This document shows, in pieces, positions 1 through 9,420 of a DNA stretch of 64,000 bases. Source of the stretch: Bacteroidales bacterium (GTDB lineage Bacteria > Bacteroidota > Bacteroidia > Bacteroidales > Marinilabiliaceae); NCBI GenBank assembly GCA_024401365.1, contig JAKSLE010000004.1, positions 62,001-126,000 of the forward strand, read 5' to 3'. Numbering within the stretch: the stretch's first letter is position 1; each line of letters opens with the position of its first letter. A model generated the notes under the pieces. That model worked only from the letters and a program-made list of their open reading frames with translations. It had not been told where the DNA came from and searched no databases. Both the position numbers and the translations under genes were made by a program.

Positions 1-513
1 TATGCCGAGGTGGAATCTTTGGTCCCCGGTATAAATCTGGGCATCATTACAGACTTGCGAATAGCTAAACACCTCAACTTACGTGCTCTCCCAGGAGTAA
101 GCTTCGGAGAGAGAAACTTGACTTTCTATGATGAGTTCGGTAATAAAATAGACGAGGATCCCGTACGTATCAAATCTACTTACCTCGACCTCCCTATCAT
201 GGTCAAGTATAGCGCTTACCGCTTGCGTAATGTACAGCCTTTCGTAGACGCTGGCACATCTTTTAAGTACGACTTGGCTCGCGACAAACAGAGCCATTTC
301 CGTATGAAATCTTTTGACACTTGCCTCGATGTCGGAGCCGGAGTGGATTTCTACCTCCAGTATTTCCGCTTTTCTGTCGAACTTAAGAGCTCTTTTGGTC
401 TGACTAATATATATAGAGCTCAAGTCGAACCAGATATCGAGGACCTTCCTTATCAGCAGGCTCTCCGAAGCCTCAAGGCAAGAATCTTTTGCATCAATTT
501 CTTCTTCGAATAG
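1..513 (+). CDS. porT: PorT-like outer-membrane protein, 5' end cut by window edge
   Basis: The reading frame is open from base 1 (Tyr-Ala-Glu before the GTG at position 10), so this is the C-terminal ~170 residues of a longer gene whose start lies outside the window. The alternating beta-strand pattern, the PGINLGIITDLR segment, the FVDAGTSFKYDLA strand, the FDTCLDVGAGVDFYL strand and the terminal aromatic INFFFE are those of PorT, a beta-barrel component of the type IX secretion system in Bacteroidota. It would sit in the outer membrane and take part in export of proteins carrying a type IX C-terminal signal; such a protein is encoded at 46384-54534. Identification is from recalled family pattern; a generic OmpW/porin-like barrel is the alternative. 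Confidence 0.75.
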   Translation, partial: YAEVESLVPGINLGIITDLRIAKHLNLRALPGVSFGERNLTFYDEFGNKIDEDPVRIKSTYLDLPIMVKYSAYRLRNVQPFVDAGTSFKYDLARDKQSHFRMKSFDTCLDVGAGVDFYLQYFRFSVELKSSFGLTNIYRAQVEPDIEDLPYQQALRSLKARIFCINFFFE

Positions 514-548
514 TACTTCTATTTGACTGTCTCTTTCTGCACTCTAAT

Positions 549-567
549 TAAAAAAACTGCGAGCAAC
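549..567. repeat. 19-bp dispersed repeat, copy 1
   Basis: TAAAAAAACTGCGAGCAAC here is identical to 15793-15811. It lies in the short gap between the convergent porT and MFS/acyltransferase genes. Read on the - strand it ends in a run of seven T, as a terminator tail would, but I see no strong stem before it. Confidence 0.6.
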
Positions 568-613
568 CTTATATCAGCATTGTATCTGCCTATACCCTCA
601 GACCTATCACAAA

Positions 614-2485
614 TCACTCATAATCATTGTATACGCCTTCAAGCCAATGGTTAAAATCAACCCTGCTCATATTTCTCGATTGCGCCTTTACTTCTTCTGT
701 CTTTTCTTCAAAAACAAATTCCACATCTCTCCTCTTTCTGAGAAATATAGTAAACGTTAATATCTGAACTAGACTTAGCAGTAACAATCGCACAATCGAA
801 GGGGTACTCTTCCTCCCATAACGACTCCACGAACTGCCCCACAACCCCTTGATATGAACCAAGAGTACTCGCGTATACTCAGGCAATTCTTTGGCTGTAT
901 TATAGGCCAACTGCCTTGTACCTATACTCTCCTTGCCGTCTGTGGTAATATGCCCCGATGGATAAAAGAGCACATTGGTCTTGTCTTTCAACGCATCGCT
1001 TATTATGTCACCTAATTGCATAGCTTGCTCAACTCCCTTGCGCGATTTTCTCAAGTCGGGAACCCTAATGGCATTAAACATCGATAGCACATGGCCTATT
1101 ACCGGTATCTCAAAATATTCTTCGTCTACCAGTGGACGGAATTTCTCTTTATAAAAGGTACCGAAGAGCATTATAGGATCTATAACTGCCACATGATTTG
1201 GCCATATCAAAAGATTCTCCCCTTCTCGGGTCTGCAACAATTCTTCATTTTTAATTACTATGTTGTAGTGCCACTTCATAAAGAATAAACCTACCCAACT
1301 GGTCACTTGCCTGCACGCAAATACAAATATCAGCGAGGCTATCACAAATACTATTCCTAATAATAGGAATACATAGCGCGACGAAAAACAGGCCATCATA
1401 ATATAGTTGCTGGCCGAAGCAACAAAAATATACACGAATGATATCAGATTGAAGTAGGCTAATACCATGCCTTGCTTGTTCTCTGGCACATTCTTCTGTA
1501 TATACGCATCCAACGGTATCTTGAAAATACCTCCTACTATGGCTACTACCATCAATAGCGCTACAAACAAATGCAGATTGCCTCCTAATACAAAGAGGAG
1601 TACCAACGCTATCGACATCAATATTCCTAGTAGCGGCGTCATCCCTATCATGAAGAACTTGCCGTCCAACTTGCCGCCTAACAGACAGCCTATCGTAATG
1701 CCTACCGCCATCAAGGCTAGCAAAAGGCCTGTCTCAGTGTGCGTCAGCGACAATGGCTCTTCTTCACAGTATATTATAAGTAGCATCTGTATCGATGCAC
1801 ATAGCCACCAGAAGAGCGAAAGATAATGTACCACCTCATTCACCCCAGGGTATTGCTTGAGCGTATTGTGCGAATCTCGTATAAACTTTATGGGATTTAT
1901 CGATGTGTCGTCACTTTGAATACTCTCTTTAACCTTGATCGTCAACGAAAAGCCATATCCTAGTACCGCCAACCCCATCAACGTGGCATACCATAACATG
2001 GGATTGTCAAAATCTGCCATGTAACTGGCAACTACCGTACCTATAAGCATACCCAAAAACGACACGGCTTCCATGCCTCCCATGCCACTGGCTACACCTT
2101 CTGTTCCTCCAATGTCCCTTATCAATGCATATTTCGATGGCGAATAAAGAGCACTCTGCAATCCCATCAACAAAACACTGCTTATCGCAAGTATAATGGA
2201 GTGCTGAACAAAAGCACATATCGCTAGCGCCATAATGCCTATCTCGGCCAACTTCGACCAACGCAGGGTCTTTTGCTTGCCTATAAGGGCAGGCAACTTG
2301 GATGCTAATGGCGAAAATAATAGATATGGTAATACCAACGCCCCAGCCGCTAAGCTTACCAACATCGGCTTGTATTCTGGATCTACCCAACTGACAGCTA
2401 CAAAGCTTGTCAATATCTTGAGCACATTGTCATTCATCACACCACAGTAGTTGGTGGCGTACAACTTATAAAATTCTTTCTTCAT
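614..2485 (-). CDS. MFS transporter fused to 1-acylglycerophosphate acyltransferase
   Basis: A 623-residue two-domain membrane protein. Residues ~1-400 are a 12-helix major facilitator domain resembling LplT lysophospholipid flippases. From ~410 there is a PlsC-type acyltransferase with the HX4D motif in NHVAVID and a second motif FYPSGHITTDG that replaces the usual FPEG-type block. The organisation matches the first two parts of the LplT-Aas fusions, but the protein ends without the AMP-binding acyl-ACP synthetase domain. The likely role is import of lysophospholipid across the inner membrane and re-acylation; the acyl donor must come from elsewhere. ATG start with a TATATTTG -7 box 38 bp upstream. 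Monocistronic in this window and convergent with porT. Confidence 0.85.
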   Translation of the reverse strand: MKKEFYKLYATNYCGVMNDNVLKILTSFVAVSWVDPEYKPMLVSLAAGALVLPYLLFSPLASKLPALIGKQKTLRWSKLAEIGIMALAICAFVQHSIILAISSVLLMGLQSALYSPSKYALIRDIGGTEGVASGMGGMEAVSFLGMLIGTVVASYMADFDNPMLWYATLMGLAVLGYGFSLTIKVKESIQSDDTSINPIKFIRDSHNTLKQYPGVNEVVHYLSLFWWLCASIQMLLIIYCEEEPLSLTHTETGLLLALMAVGITIGCLLGGKLDGKFFMIGMTPLLGILMSIALVLLFVLGGNLHLFVALLMVVAIVGGIFKIPLDAYIQKNVPENKQGMVLAYFNLISFVYIFVASASNYIMMACFSSRYVFLLLGIVFVIASLIFVFACRQVTSWVGLFFMKWHYNIVIKNEELLQTREGENLLIWPNHVAVIDPIMLFGTFYKEKFRPLVDEEYFEIPVIGHVLSMFNAIRVPDLRKSRKGVEQAMQLGDIISDALKDKTNVLFYPSGHITTDGKESIGTRQLAYNTAKELPEYTRVLLVHIKGLWGSSWSRYGRKSTPSIVRLLLLSLVQILTFTIFLRKRRDVEFVFEEKTEEVKAQSRNMSRVDFNHWLEGVYNDYE

Positions 2486-2840
2486 TATTCCAACTTAGCT
2501 ATAAACGCTACGCTAAACACTGCAAATATAACGTAATTCACACAAATATTATGCAATTTTCATACCATCTCTACTCCACAAAAACTAAAAACTAATTGCC
2601 TATACATTATTATATACACTCACAAAAAGACAACACTCCACTTACAATACGCCACAAAAATAGGTACCCCAACTTACAAATCGACGATTTTTATGCCAAC
2701 TACAACCGCAAATATCAGCCTATTAACAAATATTTAATATAAAACCACTATGCCGATTATATACATATCAAAATTATTACGTAATTTTGCTCCGTTAATT
2801 CCTTCCCTAAAAAGAAGGGCAATATTAAACCTCTATTTTC
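2486..2840. promoter_or_regulatory. Divergent intergenic region with two promoters
   Basis: 355 bp, AT-rich, between divergent genes. On the - strand the box TATATTTG (2530 to 2523) would drive the MFS/acyltransferase gene. On the + strand TAATTTTG at 2782-2789 fits the -7 consensus and would drive the SusC operon. A small palindrome AAATCG-A-CGATTT lies at 2678-2690. After the SusC -7 box an inverted repeat CCTTC...GAAGG (2801-2805 and 2814-2818) would form a hairpin in the 5' leader, 22 bp before the ATG. There is no clear Shine-Dalgarno sequence, only an A/T-rich stretch, as is usual in Bacteroidota. Confidence 0.6.
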
Positions 2841-5800
2841 ATGCGTAAACTAATAACCTTGATGTCGTTCATGGTTATCGCGGTTGTTGCATTCGCACAG
2901 TCTCGAACCATTTCCGGTACAGTTATCGGAGACGACGGGCTCCCTATCGTGGGAGCAACAGTAGTTGTTAAAGGCTCAACTACAGGTACAGTTACCGACC
3001 TCGATGGTAACTATTCTCTCTCTGTTCCAGCTAACGCTGAAACTCTCCAGTTCCGTTACATCGGTATGCAGGACCTCGAAGTTCTAATCGGTGGTCAAAC
3101 CAAAATCAACGCTACTCTCAAGAGCGATACTCAGGAGGTTGACGAGGTTATCGTTGTCGCTTACGGTACAGCAAAGAAATCTTCTTTCACAGGTTCTGCT
3201 GCTCAGGTCAATGCCGAGAAACTCGCAGAGCGCTCTGTATCTAACGCAACTAAGGCCCTCGCTGGTCAGGTTCCTGGCGTACAGGTAATATCAAGCAACG
3301 GTCAGCCAGGTAATTCAGCTAAAATCCGTATCCGCGGTATCGGCTCTATGTACGCTAGCAACGCTCCTTTGTATATCGTTGACGGTGTACCTTACGAGGC
3401 TGAAATCTCTTCTATCAACCCTTCTGATATCGAGAGTATGACAGTCCTCAAGGATGCTGCTGCTTCCGCTATCTACGGTGCACGTGGTGCCAACGGCGTT
3501 GTCCTTATCAATACTAAGAAAGGTAAGGCTGGCGAAGGCAAAATCGTTTTGGAGGCTAAATGGGGTAACAACCAACGCGGTGTACCTAACTACGACGTGA
3601 TGACCGACCCTCGTATGTACTACGAGACTCAGTATCGCGCCCTCTACAACTACGCTCTCCTTAACAGAAAAATGTCAGAGGCTGAGGCTCACAATTACGC
3701 AAACGCTAACCTCATTAAGTCTTTCGGTGGTTATCAGATCTTTACAGTTCCAGAGGGCGAGAATATCGTCGGAACTAACTTCAAGATGAACCCTAAGGCT
3801 ACTCGCGGTTACTTGAGCGAGGCTTCTGGCAACTACTACATCAACGACGATTGGTACAAGGAGATGTTCGCTACCGACAACATGCGTCAGGAGTACAACC
3901 TCTCTGCAAGCGGTAATACTGAGAAGATAAACTACTACCTCTCTCTCGGCTACCTCGAGGATACAGGTATCATCAACCGCACAGGTTTCACTAGATACAC
4001 TGCTCGTATCCACGCCGACTACCAGGCTAAGGAGTACCTCAAGATGGGTACAAATATGTCCTACACAAATTCTAATACTAAGGCCGACGACGATACATTC
4101 GAAGATAACTGGGGTGGCGGCGGCAACGCTTTCTGGGTTGCTAACAACATCTCTCCTATCTACCCTATGTACTATCGCGACGCTAACGGCAACATTCGTA
4201 GAGATGCCGCAGGCAATATCCTCTACGATTTCGGTGCTAACGTAGATGCTAAGCGTCCAAACCCTTCTCAGTCTAACCCTAAGGCTGATTACGATTTGAA
4301 CGACCGCAACAAGGAAATCGACAACTTCAACGGTAAGTGGTTCATCACAGCTACTCCTATCGAGGGCCTCGATATCACAGCTACATTGGGCGCTACCTCT
4401 AACAATAGCCGCTCTAATGAATTCTGGAACCCTCTCTACGGTTCAGCAGTATCTGTAAATGGTGCTGTATCTGTAAAGCAAGAGCGTATGATGGCTGTCA
4501 ACCAGCAGTACCTCGCTACCTATCGCAAGTCTATCAAGGATGTACACAACTTCGATATCCTCTTAGGTTACGAGTCTTTCCAGGTTAAGAGACAGAAATT
4601 GAACGTGTACAACGAAATGATGTACAACCCTACAGTAGCTGAAATCGGCAACACTGTAGGTGATAAGCCTCAAGTTGGTTCTTATACTTATTACTACGCT
4701 ACAGAGGGTATCCTCGGTCGCGTTCAGTATGACTACAATGGCAAGTACTTCCTCTCAGGTTCTTTCCGCCGCGATGCTTCTAGCCGCTTCCACCCAGATT
4801 CTCGTTGGGGTACATTCGGCTCAGTAGGTGGCGCTTGGTTGATGAGCGAGGAGGATTTCATCAAGTCTATCGACATCATCCACATGCTTAAGCTCAAGGC
4901 TAGCTACGGTGTTCAGGGTAACGACGATTTGCTCGACTCTAACGGCGACCCAACATACAAGCCTTACGAGGATTCTTATATAGTTAAGTATACTGGCGAA
5001 GCTAGCAATCCTTTCAGCGTTTCTTTCGACAGAAAGGGTAACAAGAACATCACTTGGGAAACTAGCCACGCATTCAACGTAGGTGCCGACTTCGAGCTCT
5101 TCAAGGGCCGTATCTCTGGTGGCGTTGAGTACTTTTATCGCGAAACTTCTGATATGCTCTTCAACCAGCCTGTACCAAAGGTTCTTGGTTACTCTACGTA
5201 CCCTACTAACGTAGGTACAATGGAGAACAAGGGTATCGAGTTCAATATTGAGGGTACTATCATGAAGACTCCTGTTCTCGAATGGACAGCTAACTTCAAC
5301 GGTACTCATGTTAAGAACGAGATTACCGACTTGGCAGACTCAGTTAAGAAGAGCGGTATCAAGTTGTCTTCTCGTATCTACAAGATCGGCAGCTCAGTTT
5401 ATCAAGCTTATATCCCAATGTCAGCAGGTATCGACAAGACCGATGGTCAGGAGCAGTACTATGTTGACCCTGATAATGGCGACTGGACAATTACTAAGGA
5501 GTACAATGAGGCTCAGCAGGCCGACTGCGGTACAACAATTCCTAAGATCTATGGTGGTTTCGGTACTCAGGCTCACGCTTTCGGAATCGATTTGTCCCTC
5601 CAGTTCTCATACCAGTTGGGTGGCAAAATCTACGATGGTACTTACGAGGAGTTGATGCATACAGGTCAATCTGATTGCTCTAACAACTGGCACAAAGATA
5701 TCCTTAAGGCTTGGAGCCCTGAGAATCCTAACGGTACTAAGCCTCGTATCTCTACAGGCGATAACCGCCGTCAGTTGACTAGCGACCGATACCTCGTTAA

Positions 5801-6041
5801 GTCCGATTACTTGAGCTTCAATAGCATCGTCCTCGGTTATACTCTTCCAAAGGATCTCACAAAGAAATTCTTCGTAGAGAAACTCCGCGTATATGGAACA
5901 TGCGACAACGTTGCTTTGTTCTCTTATCGTAAGGGTCTCGACCCTCGTCAGACGATGGCTCCTGGAAGTTCTACAACTTCTGGTAACTTCAACTATTCTG
6001 CACTCCGCACTATTTCAGGTGGTATCCAGATAGAGTTCTAA
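2841..6041 (+). CDS. SusC/RagA-family TonB-dependent outer-membrane transporter
   Basis: 1066 residues. Signal peptide 1-20 ending AFAQ; a carboxypeptidase-regulatory-like domain (~22-95); a TonB box DEVIVVAYG at 101-109; a plug domain with VPGVQVISSNGQPG, IRIRGIGSM and YGARGANGVVLI; then a ~800-residue barrel ending in the aromatic GGIQIEF. It imports an oligomeric nutrient across the outer membrane with energy from TonB/ExbBD, using the SusD-like lid encoded 19 bp downstream. No glycosidase, peptidase, sigma/anti-sigma pair or hybrid sensor sits in the cluster, so the substrate cannot be inferred. Length and domain order are normal for the family. Confidence 0.97.
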   Translation: MRKLITLMSFMVIAVVAFAQSRTISGTVIGDDGLPIVGATVVVKGSTTGTVTDLDGNYSLSVPANAETLQFRYIGMQDLEVLIGGQTKINATLKSDTQEVDEVIVVAYGTAKKSSFTGSAAQVNAEKLAERSVSNATKALAGQVPGVQVISSNGQPGNSAKIRIRGIGSMYASNAPLYIVDGVPYEAEISSINPSDIESMTVLKDAAASAIYGARGANGVVLINTKKGKAGEGKIVLEAKWGNNQRGVPNYDVMTDPRMYYETQYRALYNYALLNRKMSEAEAHNYANANLIKSFGGYQIFTVPEGENIVGTNFKMNPKATRGYLSEASGNYYINDDWYKEMFATDNMRQEYNLSASGNTEKINYYLSLGYLEDTGIINRTGFTRYTARIHADYQAKEYLKMGTNMSYTNSNTKADDDTFEDNWGGGGNAFWVANNISPIYPMYYRDANGNIRRDAAGNILYDFGANVDAKRPNPSQSNPKADYDLNDRNKEIDNFNGKWFITATPIEGLDITATLGATSNNSRSNEFWNPLYGSAVSVNGAVSVKQERMMAVNQQYLATYRKSIKDVHNFDILLGYESFQVKRQKLNVYNEMMYNPTVAEIGNTVGDKPQVGSYTYYYATEGILGRVQYDYNGKYFLSGSFRRDASSRFHPDSRWGTFGSVGGAWLMSEEDFIKSIDIIHMLKLKASYGVQGNDDLLDSNGDPTYKPYEDSYIVKYTGEASNPFSVSFDRKGNKNITWETSHAFNVGADFELFKGRISGGVEYFYRETSDMLFNQPVPKVLGYSTYPTNVGTMENKGIEFNIEGTIMKTPVLEWTANFNGTHVKNEITDLADSVKKSGIKLSSRIYKIGSSVYQAYIPMSAGIDKTDGQEQYYVDPDNGDWTITKEYNEAQQADCGTTIPKIYGGFGTQAHAFGIDLSLQFSYQLGGKIYDGTYEELMHTGQSDCSNNWHKDILKAWSPENPNGTKPRISTGDNRRQLTSDRYLVKSDYLSFNSIVLGYTLPKDLTKKFFVEKLRVYGTCDNVALFSYRKGLDPRQTMAPGSSTTSGNFNYSALRTISGGIQIEF

Positions 6042-6060
6042 CCTTAATCAGACAAATCGT

Positions 6061-7713
6061 ATGAATCTAAAATATATTTCATCTCTATCTATCCTCGCTT
6101 CTCTTGGTTTCGGTGCTTGTGCCGACTTGGACAAGGAGTTTGAGGACAATATTATGATGGAGTCTACCAAGAATTCAGTGGTAGAAAAAATGCCTTCTCG
6201 AACATCTGGTGAGTTGAATGGCATGTACAATATCATGGCTAGTCCAAACCCTATGGGTTATAGTTCAGGCACAGCTGATGATGGTGGTTATCCTCTTATG
6301 TGTGCTTTCTTCGACATGAATGGTCCTGATAGCGCAGGCGATGATAGTGGATACAATTGGTTGTCGACTCCTTCAGAATGGTCAGACAGACATGACAATT
6401 ATCGCAACCCATATATGCGTTGGGCTCTGTTCTACAAGCAAATCAAAGCAGCAAACGACATTCTCAATTCAACTGATCCAAATGAGAGTGAAGCGAAAAG
6501 ACATCTATATGGTCAGGCTCTTTGTGTTCGCGCCTTTGATTACCTCAATCTAGCGCCATACTACCAGTATAGTCCGGTTGAGAAACCTTCAGAACTTTGT
6601 GTTCCTATCGTCGACGGTTCTAAAATGTTGACAGAGGTAGCTCGCAACACAACTACCGAAGTTTACGATTTCATTATTGCAGATCTCACGAAGGCTATCG
6701 AGCTACTTGATGGTTACAAACGAACATCTCAAGCGAATGCCGATCAGTCTGTGGCTTATGGCCTCCGCGCTCGTGCTAACCTCGTTCTCGAAAAGTGGTC
6801 CGACGCAGCATCAGATGCTACTAAGGCTATAGAGGTATGCGATGGTGCCTATTGTGATGGCACACCATACTCAATGAAGGAAGTTTCTAGTCCTACTTCT
6901 TCATTCTATAAGTTCGACCACAACTGGATGTGGGGTATCAAGATGACCGAAACAATGGTTAACGGCGCTTACGCTTCTTGGCCTTCTTGGATCGGTTCAT
7001 TCTCTACTAACGCTTACTCAACAGGTGTAGCTGTATACGACCGTATCAATGTTCTCCTCTGGAGCATCATTCCTCAGTCTGATATCCGTAAGGGTTGGTG
7101 GGTTGACGAAAACCTCCACTCTGATCACTTGAACGGTGTTACGTGGTCTTGCGCTTCTGCTACCCTCACAGGCGACGAAATCGCTACAAAAAATATCGAC
7201 GATATCAAGATGCCTTACATCCCTTACACAAATGTTAAGTTCGGCTTCGATCCTCAGGGCGACCTCTCAAAGAATGGTGGCGACTGGCCTATCATGCGCG
7301 TAGAGGAGATGATCCTTATCCAGGCTGAGGCTTACGCTAAGGCTGGTGACGAGGCTAAGGGCAAGCAGATTCTTTCCGACTTCGTTAAGCAGTATCGTAA
7401 CCCTGAGTATACTCAGTATTGTAAGACTTTCTCTGACGAGGTATGGATGCAGCGCCGTATCGAGTTGTGGGGCGAGGGCTTCTCAATGTTCGATATCATG
7501 CGTCTCCGCAAGCCTGTCGTTCGCGTTAATAGCCGAATCCCTTCTAACTTCCCTGACGCATTCCAGTTCAACTTGGCTCACGAAGATCCTATCATGTTGG
7601 CTATCATCCCTCAGTCTGAGATGACATCTAACGCTTTGATGGTACAGAACCCTATCGGTCACGAGCCTACAACTGGCGACGGCGAGGGCTTGTTGGATGG
7701 TGTAACAGATTAA
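6061..7713 (+). CDS. SusD/RagB-family nutrient-binding lipoprotein
   Basis: 550 residues. Lipobox LGFGAC puts the lipidated cysteine at residue 20. The SusD TPR-rich core is visible: KQIKAANDIL, the ALCVRAFDYLNLAPYY helix pair, TTEVYDFIIADLTKAIELL, and near the C-terminus ELWGEGFSMFDIMRLRKP, the conserved SusD tail. It is surface-exposed and caps the SusC barrel, binding substrate. Codon use changes along the gene: the first ~800 bases look less optimised than the rest, which matches SusC and the next gene. Confidence 0.96.
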   Translation: MNLKYISSLSILASLGFGACADLDKEFEDNIMMESTKNSVVEKMPSRTSGELNGMYNIMASPNPMGYSSGTADDGGYPLMCAFFDMNGPDSAGDDSGYNWLSTPSEWSDRHDNYRNPYMRWALFYKQIKAANDILNSTDPNESEAKRHLYGQALCVRAFDYLNLAPYYQYSPVEKPSELCVPIVDGSKMLTEVARNTTTEVYDFIIADLTKAIELLDGYKRTSQANADQSVAYGLRARANLVLEKWSDAASDATKAIEVCDGAYCDGTPYSMKEVSSPTSSFYKFDHNWMWGIKMTETMVNGAYASWPSWIGSFSTNAYSTGVAVYDRINVLLWSIIPQSDIRKGWWVDENLHSDHLNGVTWSCASATLTGDEIATKNIDDIKMPYIPYTNVKFGFDPQGDLSKNGGDWPIMRVEEMILIQAEAYAKAGDEAKGKQILSDFVKQYRNPEYTQYCKTFSDEVWMQRRIELWGEGFSMFDIMRLRKPVVRVNSRIPSNFPDAFQFNLAHEDPIMLAIIPQSEMTSNALMVQNPIGHEPTTGDGEGLLDGVTD

Positions 7714-7740
7714 TCCTAAATCGATAAAGTATTACGAAAT

Positions 7741-9189
7741 ATGAAAAACATATTCAAATATATATATCTTGCTGCCATCTCAGCTTTGACTATGACAGCT
7801 TGTAGTGAGGATGGCCCAGATTATGCTGGTCCAGGTGAGGTATCTGATGCACCAGGCGTAGTTTTCGCAGCAGCCAGCGCATATTCCCTCAATCCTACCG
7901 AATCCGTACTCAACGTACCTTTGACTCGTACCAATGCTCAGAGCGCTGCATCATACGACGTAACTGTAGTTACTAACGAAGACAACGCTTTCGAGGTTCC
8001 AACACAAGTATCTTTCGCTGCAGGTGAGAAAAAAGCTATCCTCCCTGTAGGCTTGGCTTCTACTTTCGAAATCGGTTCAACTAAGCAGTTGGAAATCTCT
8101 TTGTCTGAGTCTCTTAAGAGCCCATATACAAATGGCAACTCGGTTCTCAGCACTAAGGTAACTCGCGATTATATATGGAACGATCTCGGCGTAGCTTATT
8201 TCGACGAGGGCTTCCTCGGTGTTCGTCTCGAGTCTCACCTCCTCCAACGTTCTGATGACGCTTCTTACTATCGTCTCGAATACCCTTACACCGAAGATTC
8301 ATATATCGAGGCTGAGGCCGAAGATATGATCGGTGGTACTACTCAGGATTTCATCGAGTTCACAGTAAATGATGGCAAAGTAACATGGGAACAGTGGTAT
8401 ACAGGTCTTCTTTATGATGGTACAGCTGGTCAGGATATCATCGCTTTCCAGCCAACATTCTTGAATGAGACTCTTAATGACGACAATACTGTTGTAGAGT
8501 TCAACGAGGATGGTACTATATCTTACATCACTTTCAGCCCATACTACTACATTCCTGGTCTCGGTGGTTTCGGCGAAATAGAGGGCGTTCTTTATTTCCC
8601 TGGCTACGAGTTCCCTGAGGAACCAGCAGAGGAGGAGGAAGTAGGTAAGGACTTCGCAGTAGGTGCAGCATTCTCTGATTACCTCGGAACATACGAAATG
8701 ACATACAATGGAAAGGTAACAGAGGTTGTTACTATCACTGACAACGGTGATGGCACAGCAACTCTCGCTTCTTTCGACGAGGGCGTTAGCTTCGTTGTTG
8801 AGTACTTCGGTGGTCTTCTCTACCTCGGTTCTCAAAAGGTAGTTATCCCAGGTTTGGAGGAATACAACTTTAGCTTGTACCCTTCTGATGGCGACGCTAT
8901 CTACGATGACGTATACCTCTACGCAGGCTTCGATGAGGAGGGTGTTCTTAAGTTCAAGAACTATCCTTACAACGTAACTTCTCAGGAGGATGGCTCATTG
9001 GCTCCTGCTCCAGAGATGAATTGCTTCTACATCTACGACCTCGAGGCTGGTGCTTATGGTAAGTATTCCGACCTCACTCTCGTAAAGAAAGAGGCTAACA
9101 AGTCTGCTAGCATCAAGAAAGCAAACTACAAGAAGCGCTTTACAAATGCTAAGAATCTTGGTAAGGTTTCTGGCAAGATGATTCGGTAA
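7741..9189 (+). CDS. Surface lipoprotein of the SusCD operon (Calx-beta-like N-terminus)
   Basis: 482 residues, 27 bp after susD and followed by the operon terminator. Lipobox MTAC with Cys21, followed by SEDGPD, an acidic stretch of the type that directs lipoproteins to the Bacteroidota cell surface. Residues ~37-145 look like an immunoglobulin/Calx-beta-type fold; the remainder is beta-rich with many Gly, Tyr and acidic residues, an acidic EEPAEEEEVG linker (~300) and a basic tail rich in Lys and Asn. It probably binds the same substrate as the SusCD pair. No catalytic motif is seen. Confidence 0.8.
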   Translation: MKNIFKYIYLAAISALTMTACSEDGPDYAGPGEVSDAPGVVFAAASAYSLNPTESVLNVPLTRTNAQSAASYDVTVVTNEDNAFEVPTQVSFAAGEKKAILPVGLASTFEIGSTKQLEISLSESLKSPYTNGNSVLSTKVTRDYIWNDLGVAYFDEGFLGVRLESHLLQRSDDASYYRLEYPYTEDSYIEAEAEDMIGGTTQDFIEFTVNDGKVTWEQWYTGLLYDGTAGQDIIAFQPTFLNETLNDDNTVVEFNEDGTISYITFSPYYYIPGLGGFGEIEGVLYFPGYEFPEEPAEEEEVGKDFAVGAAFSDYLGTYEMTYNGKVTEVVTITDNGDGTATLASFDEGVSFVVEYFGGLLYLGSQKVVIPGLEEYNFSLYPSDGDAIYDDVYLYAGFDEEGVLKFKNYPYNVTSQEDGSLAPAPEMNCFYIYDLEAGAYGKYSDLTLVKKEANKSASIKKANYKKRFTNAKNLGKVSGKMIR

Positions 9190-9210
9190 TTATCACAATC
9201 ATCATAATAC

Positions 9211-9248
9211 ACCTCCCTAGCGGTCTTCCTCTAGGGAGGTTTTCTTTT
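9211..9248 (+). terminator. Intrinsic terminator of the SusCD operon
   Basis: Perfect 10-bp stem ACCTCCCTAG (9211-9220) and CTAGGGAGGT (9231-9240), 10-base loop, then TTTTCTTTT. It sits 21 bp after the lipoprotein stop codon. Confidence 0.93.
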
Positions 9249-9347
9249 GCCCACCATCCTCAACATTTTCTCCCTTCCCCATCGCTCCATTTTATCGCTA
9301 CCCTCAATAATTTCACAACCACAAGCGCCAAATCTCAAAACATTTGT

Positions 9348-9355
9348 TACATTTG
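9348..9355 (+). promoter_or_regulatory. -7 promoter box TACATTTG before yicC
   Basis: Matches the Bacteroidota TAnnTTTG consensus, 65 bp before the yicC start and after the preceding terminator. No good -33 TTG at the standard spacing. Confidence 0.55.
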
Positions 9356-9420
9356 CATCTAATCTTCCGCATCTTCCGTCTTAAACTATTTCTTTTAATC
9401 TAAAGTAATAAACATCTGTT

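Noticed and set aside
2841-9189. Polysaccharide-utilisation locus
   Set aside because: SusC/SusD and a lipoprotein are present, but no glycosidase, polysaccharide lyase or sensor lies with them; the GH2 gene is 12 kb away in a housekeeping transcript.
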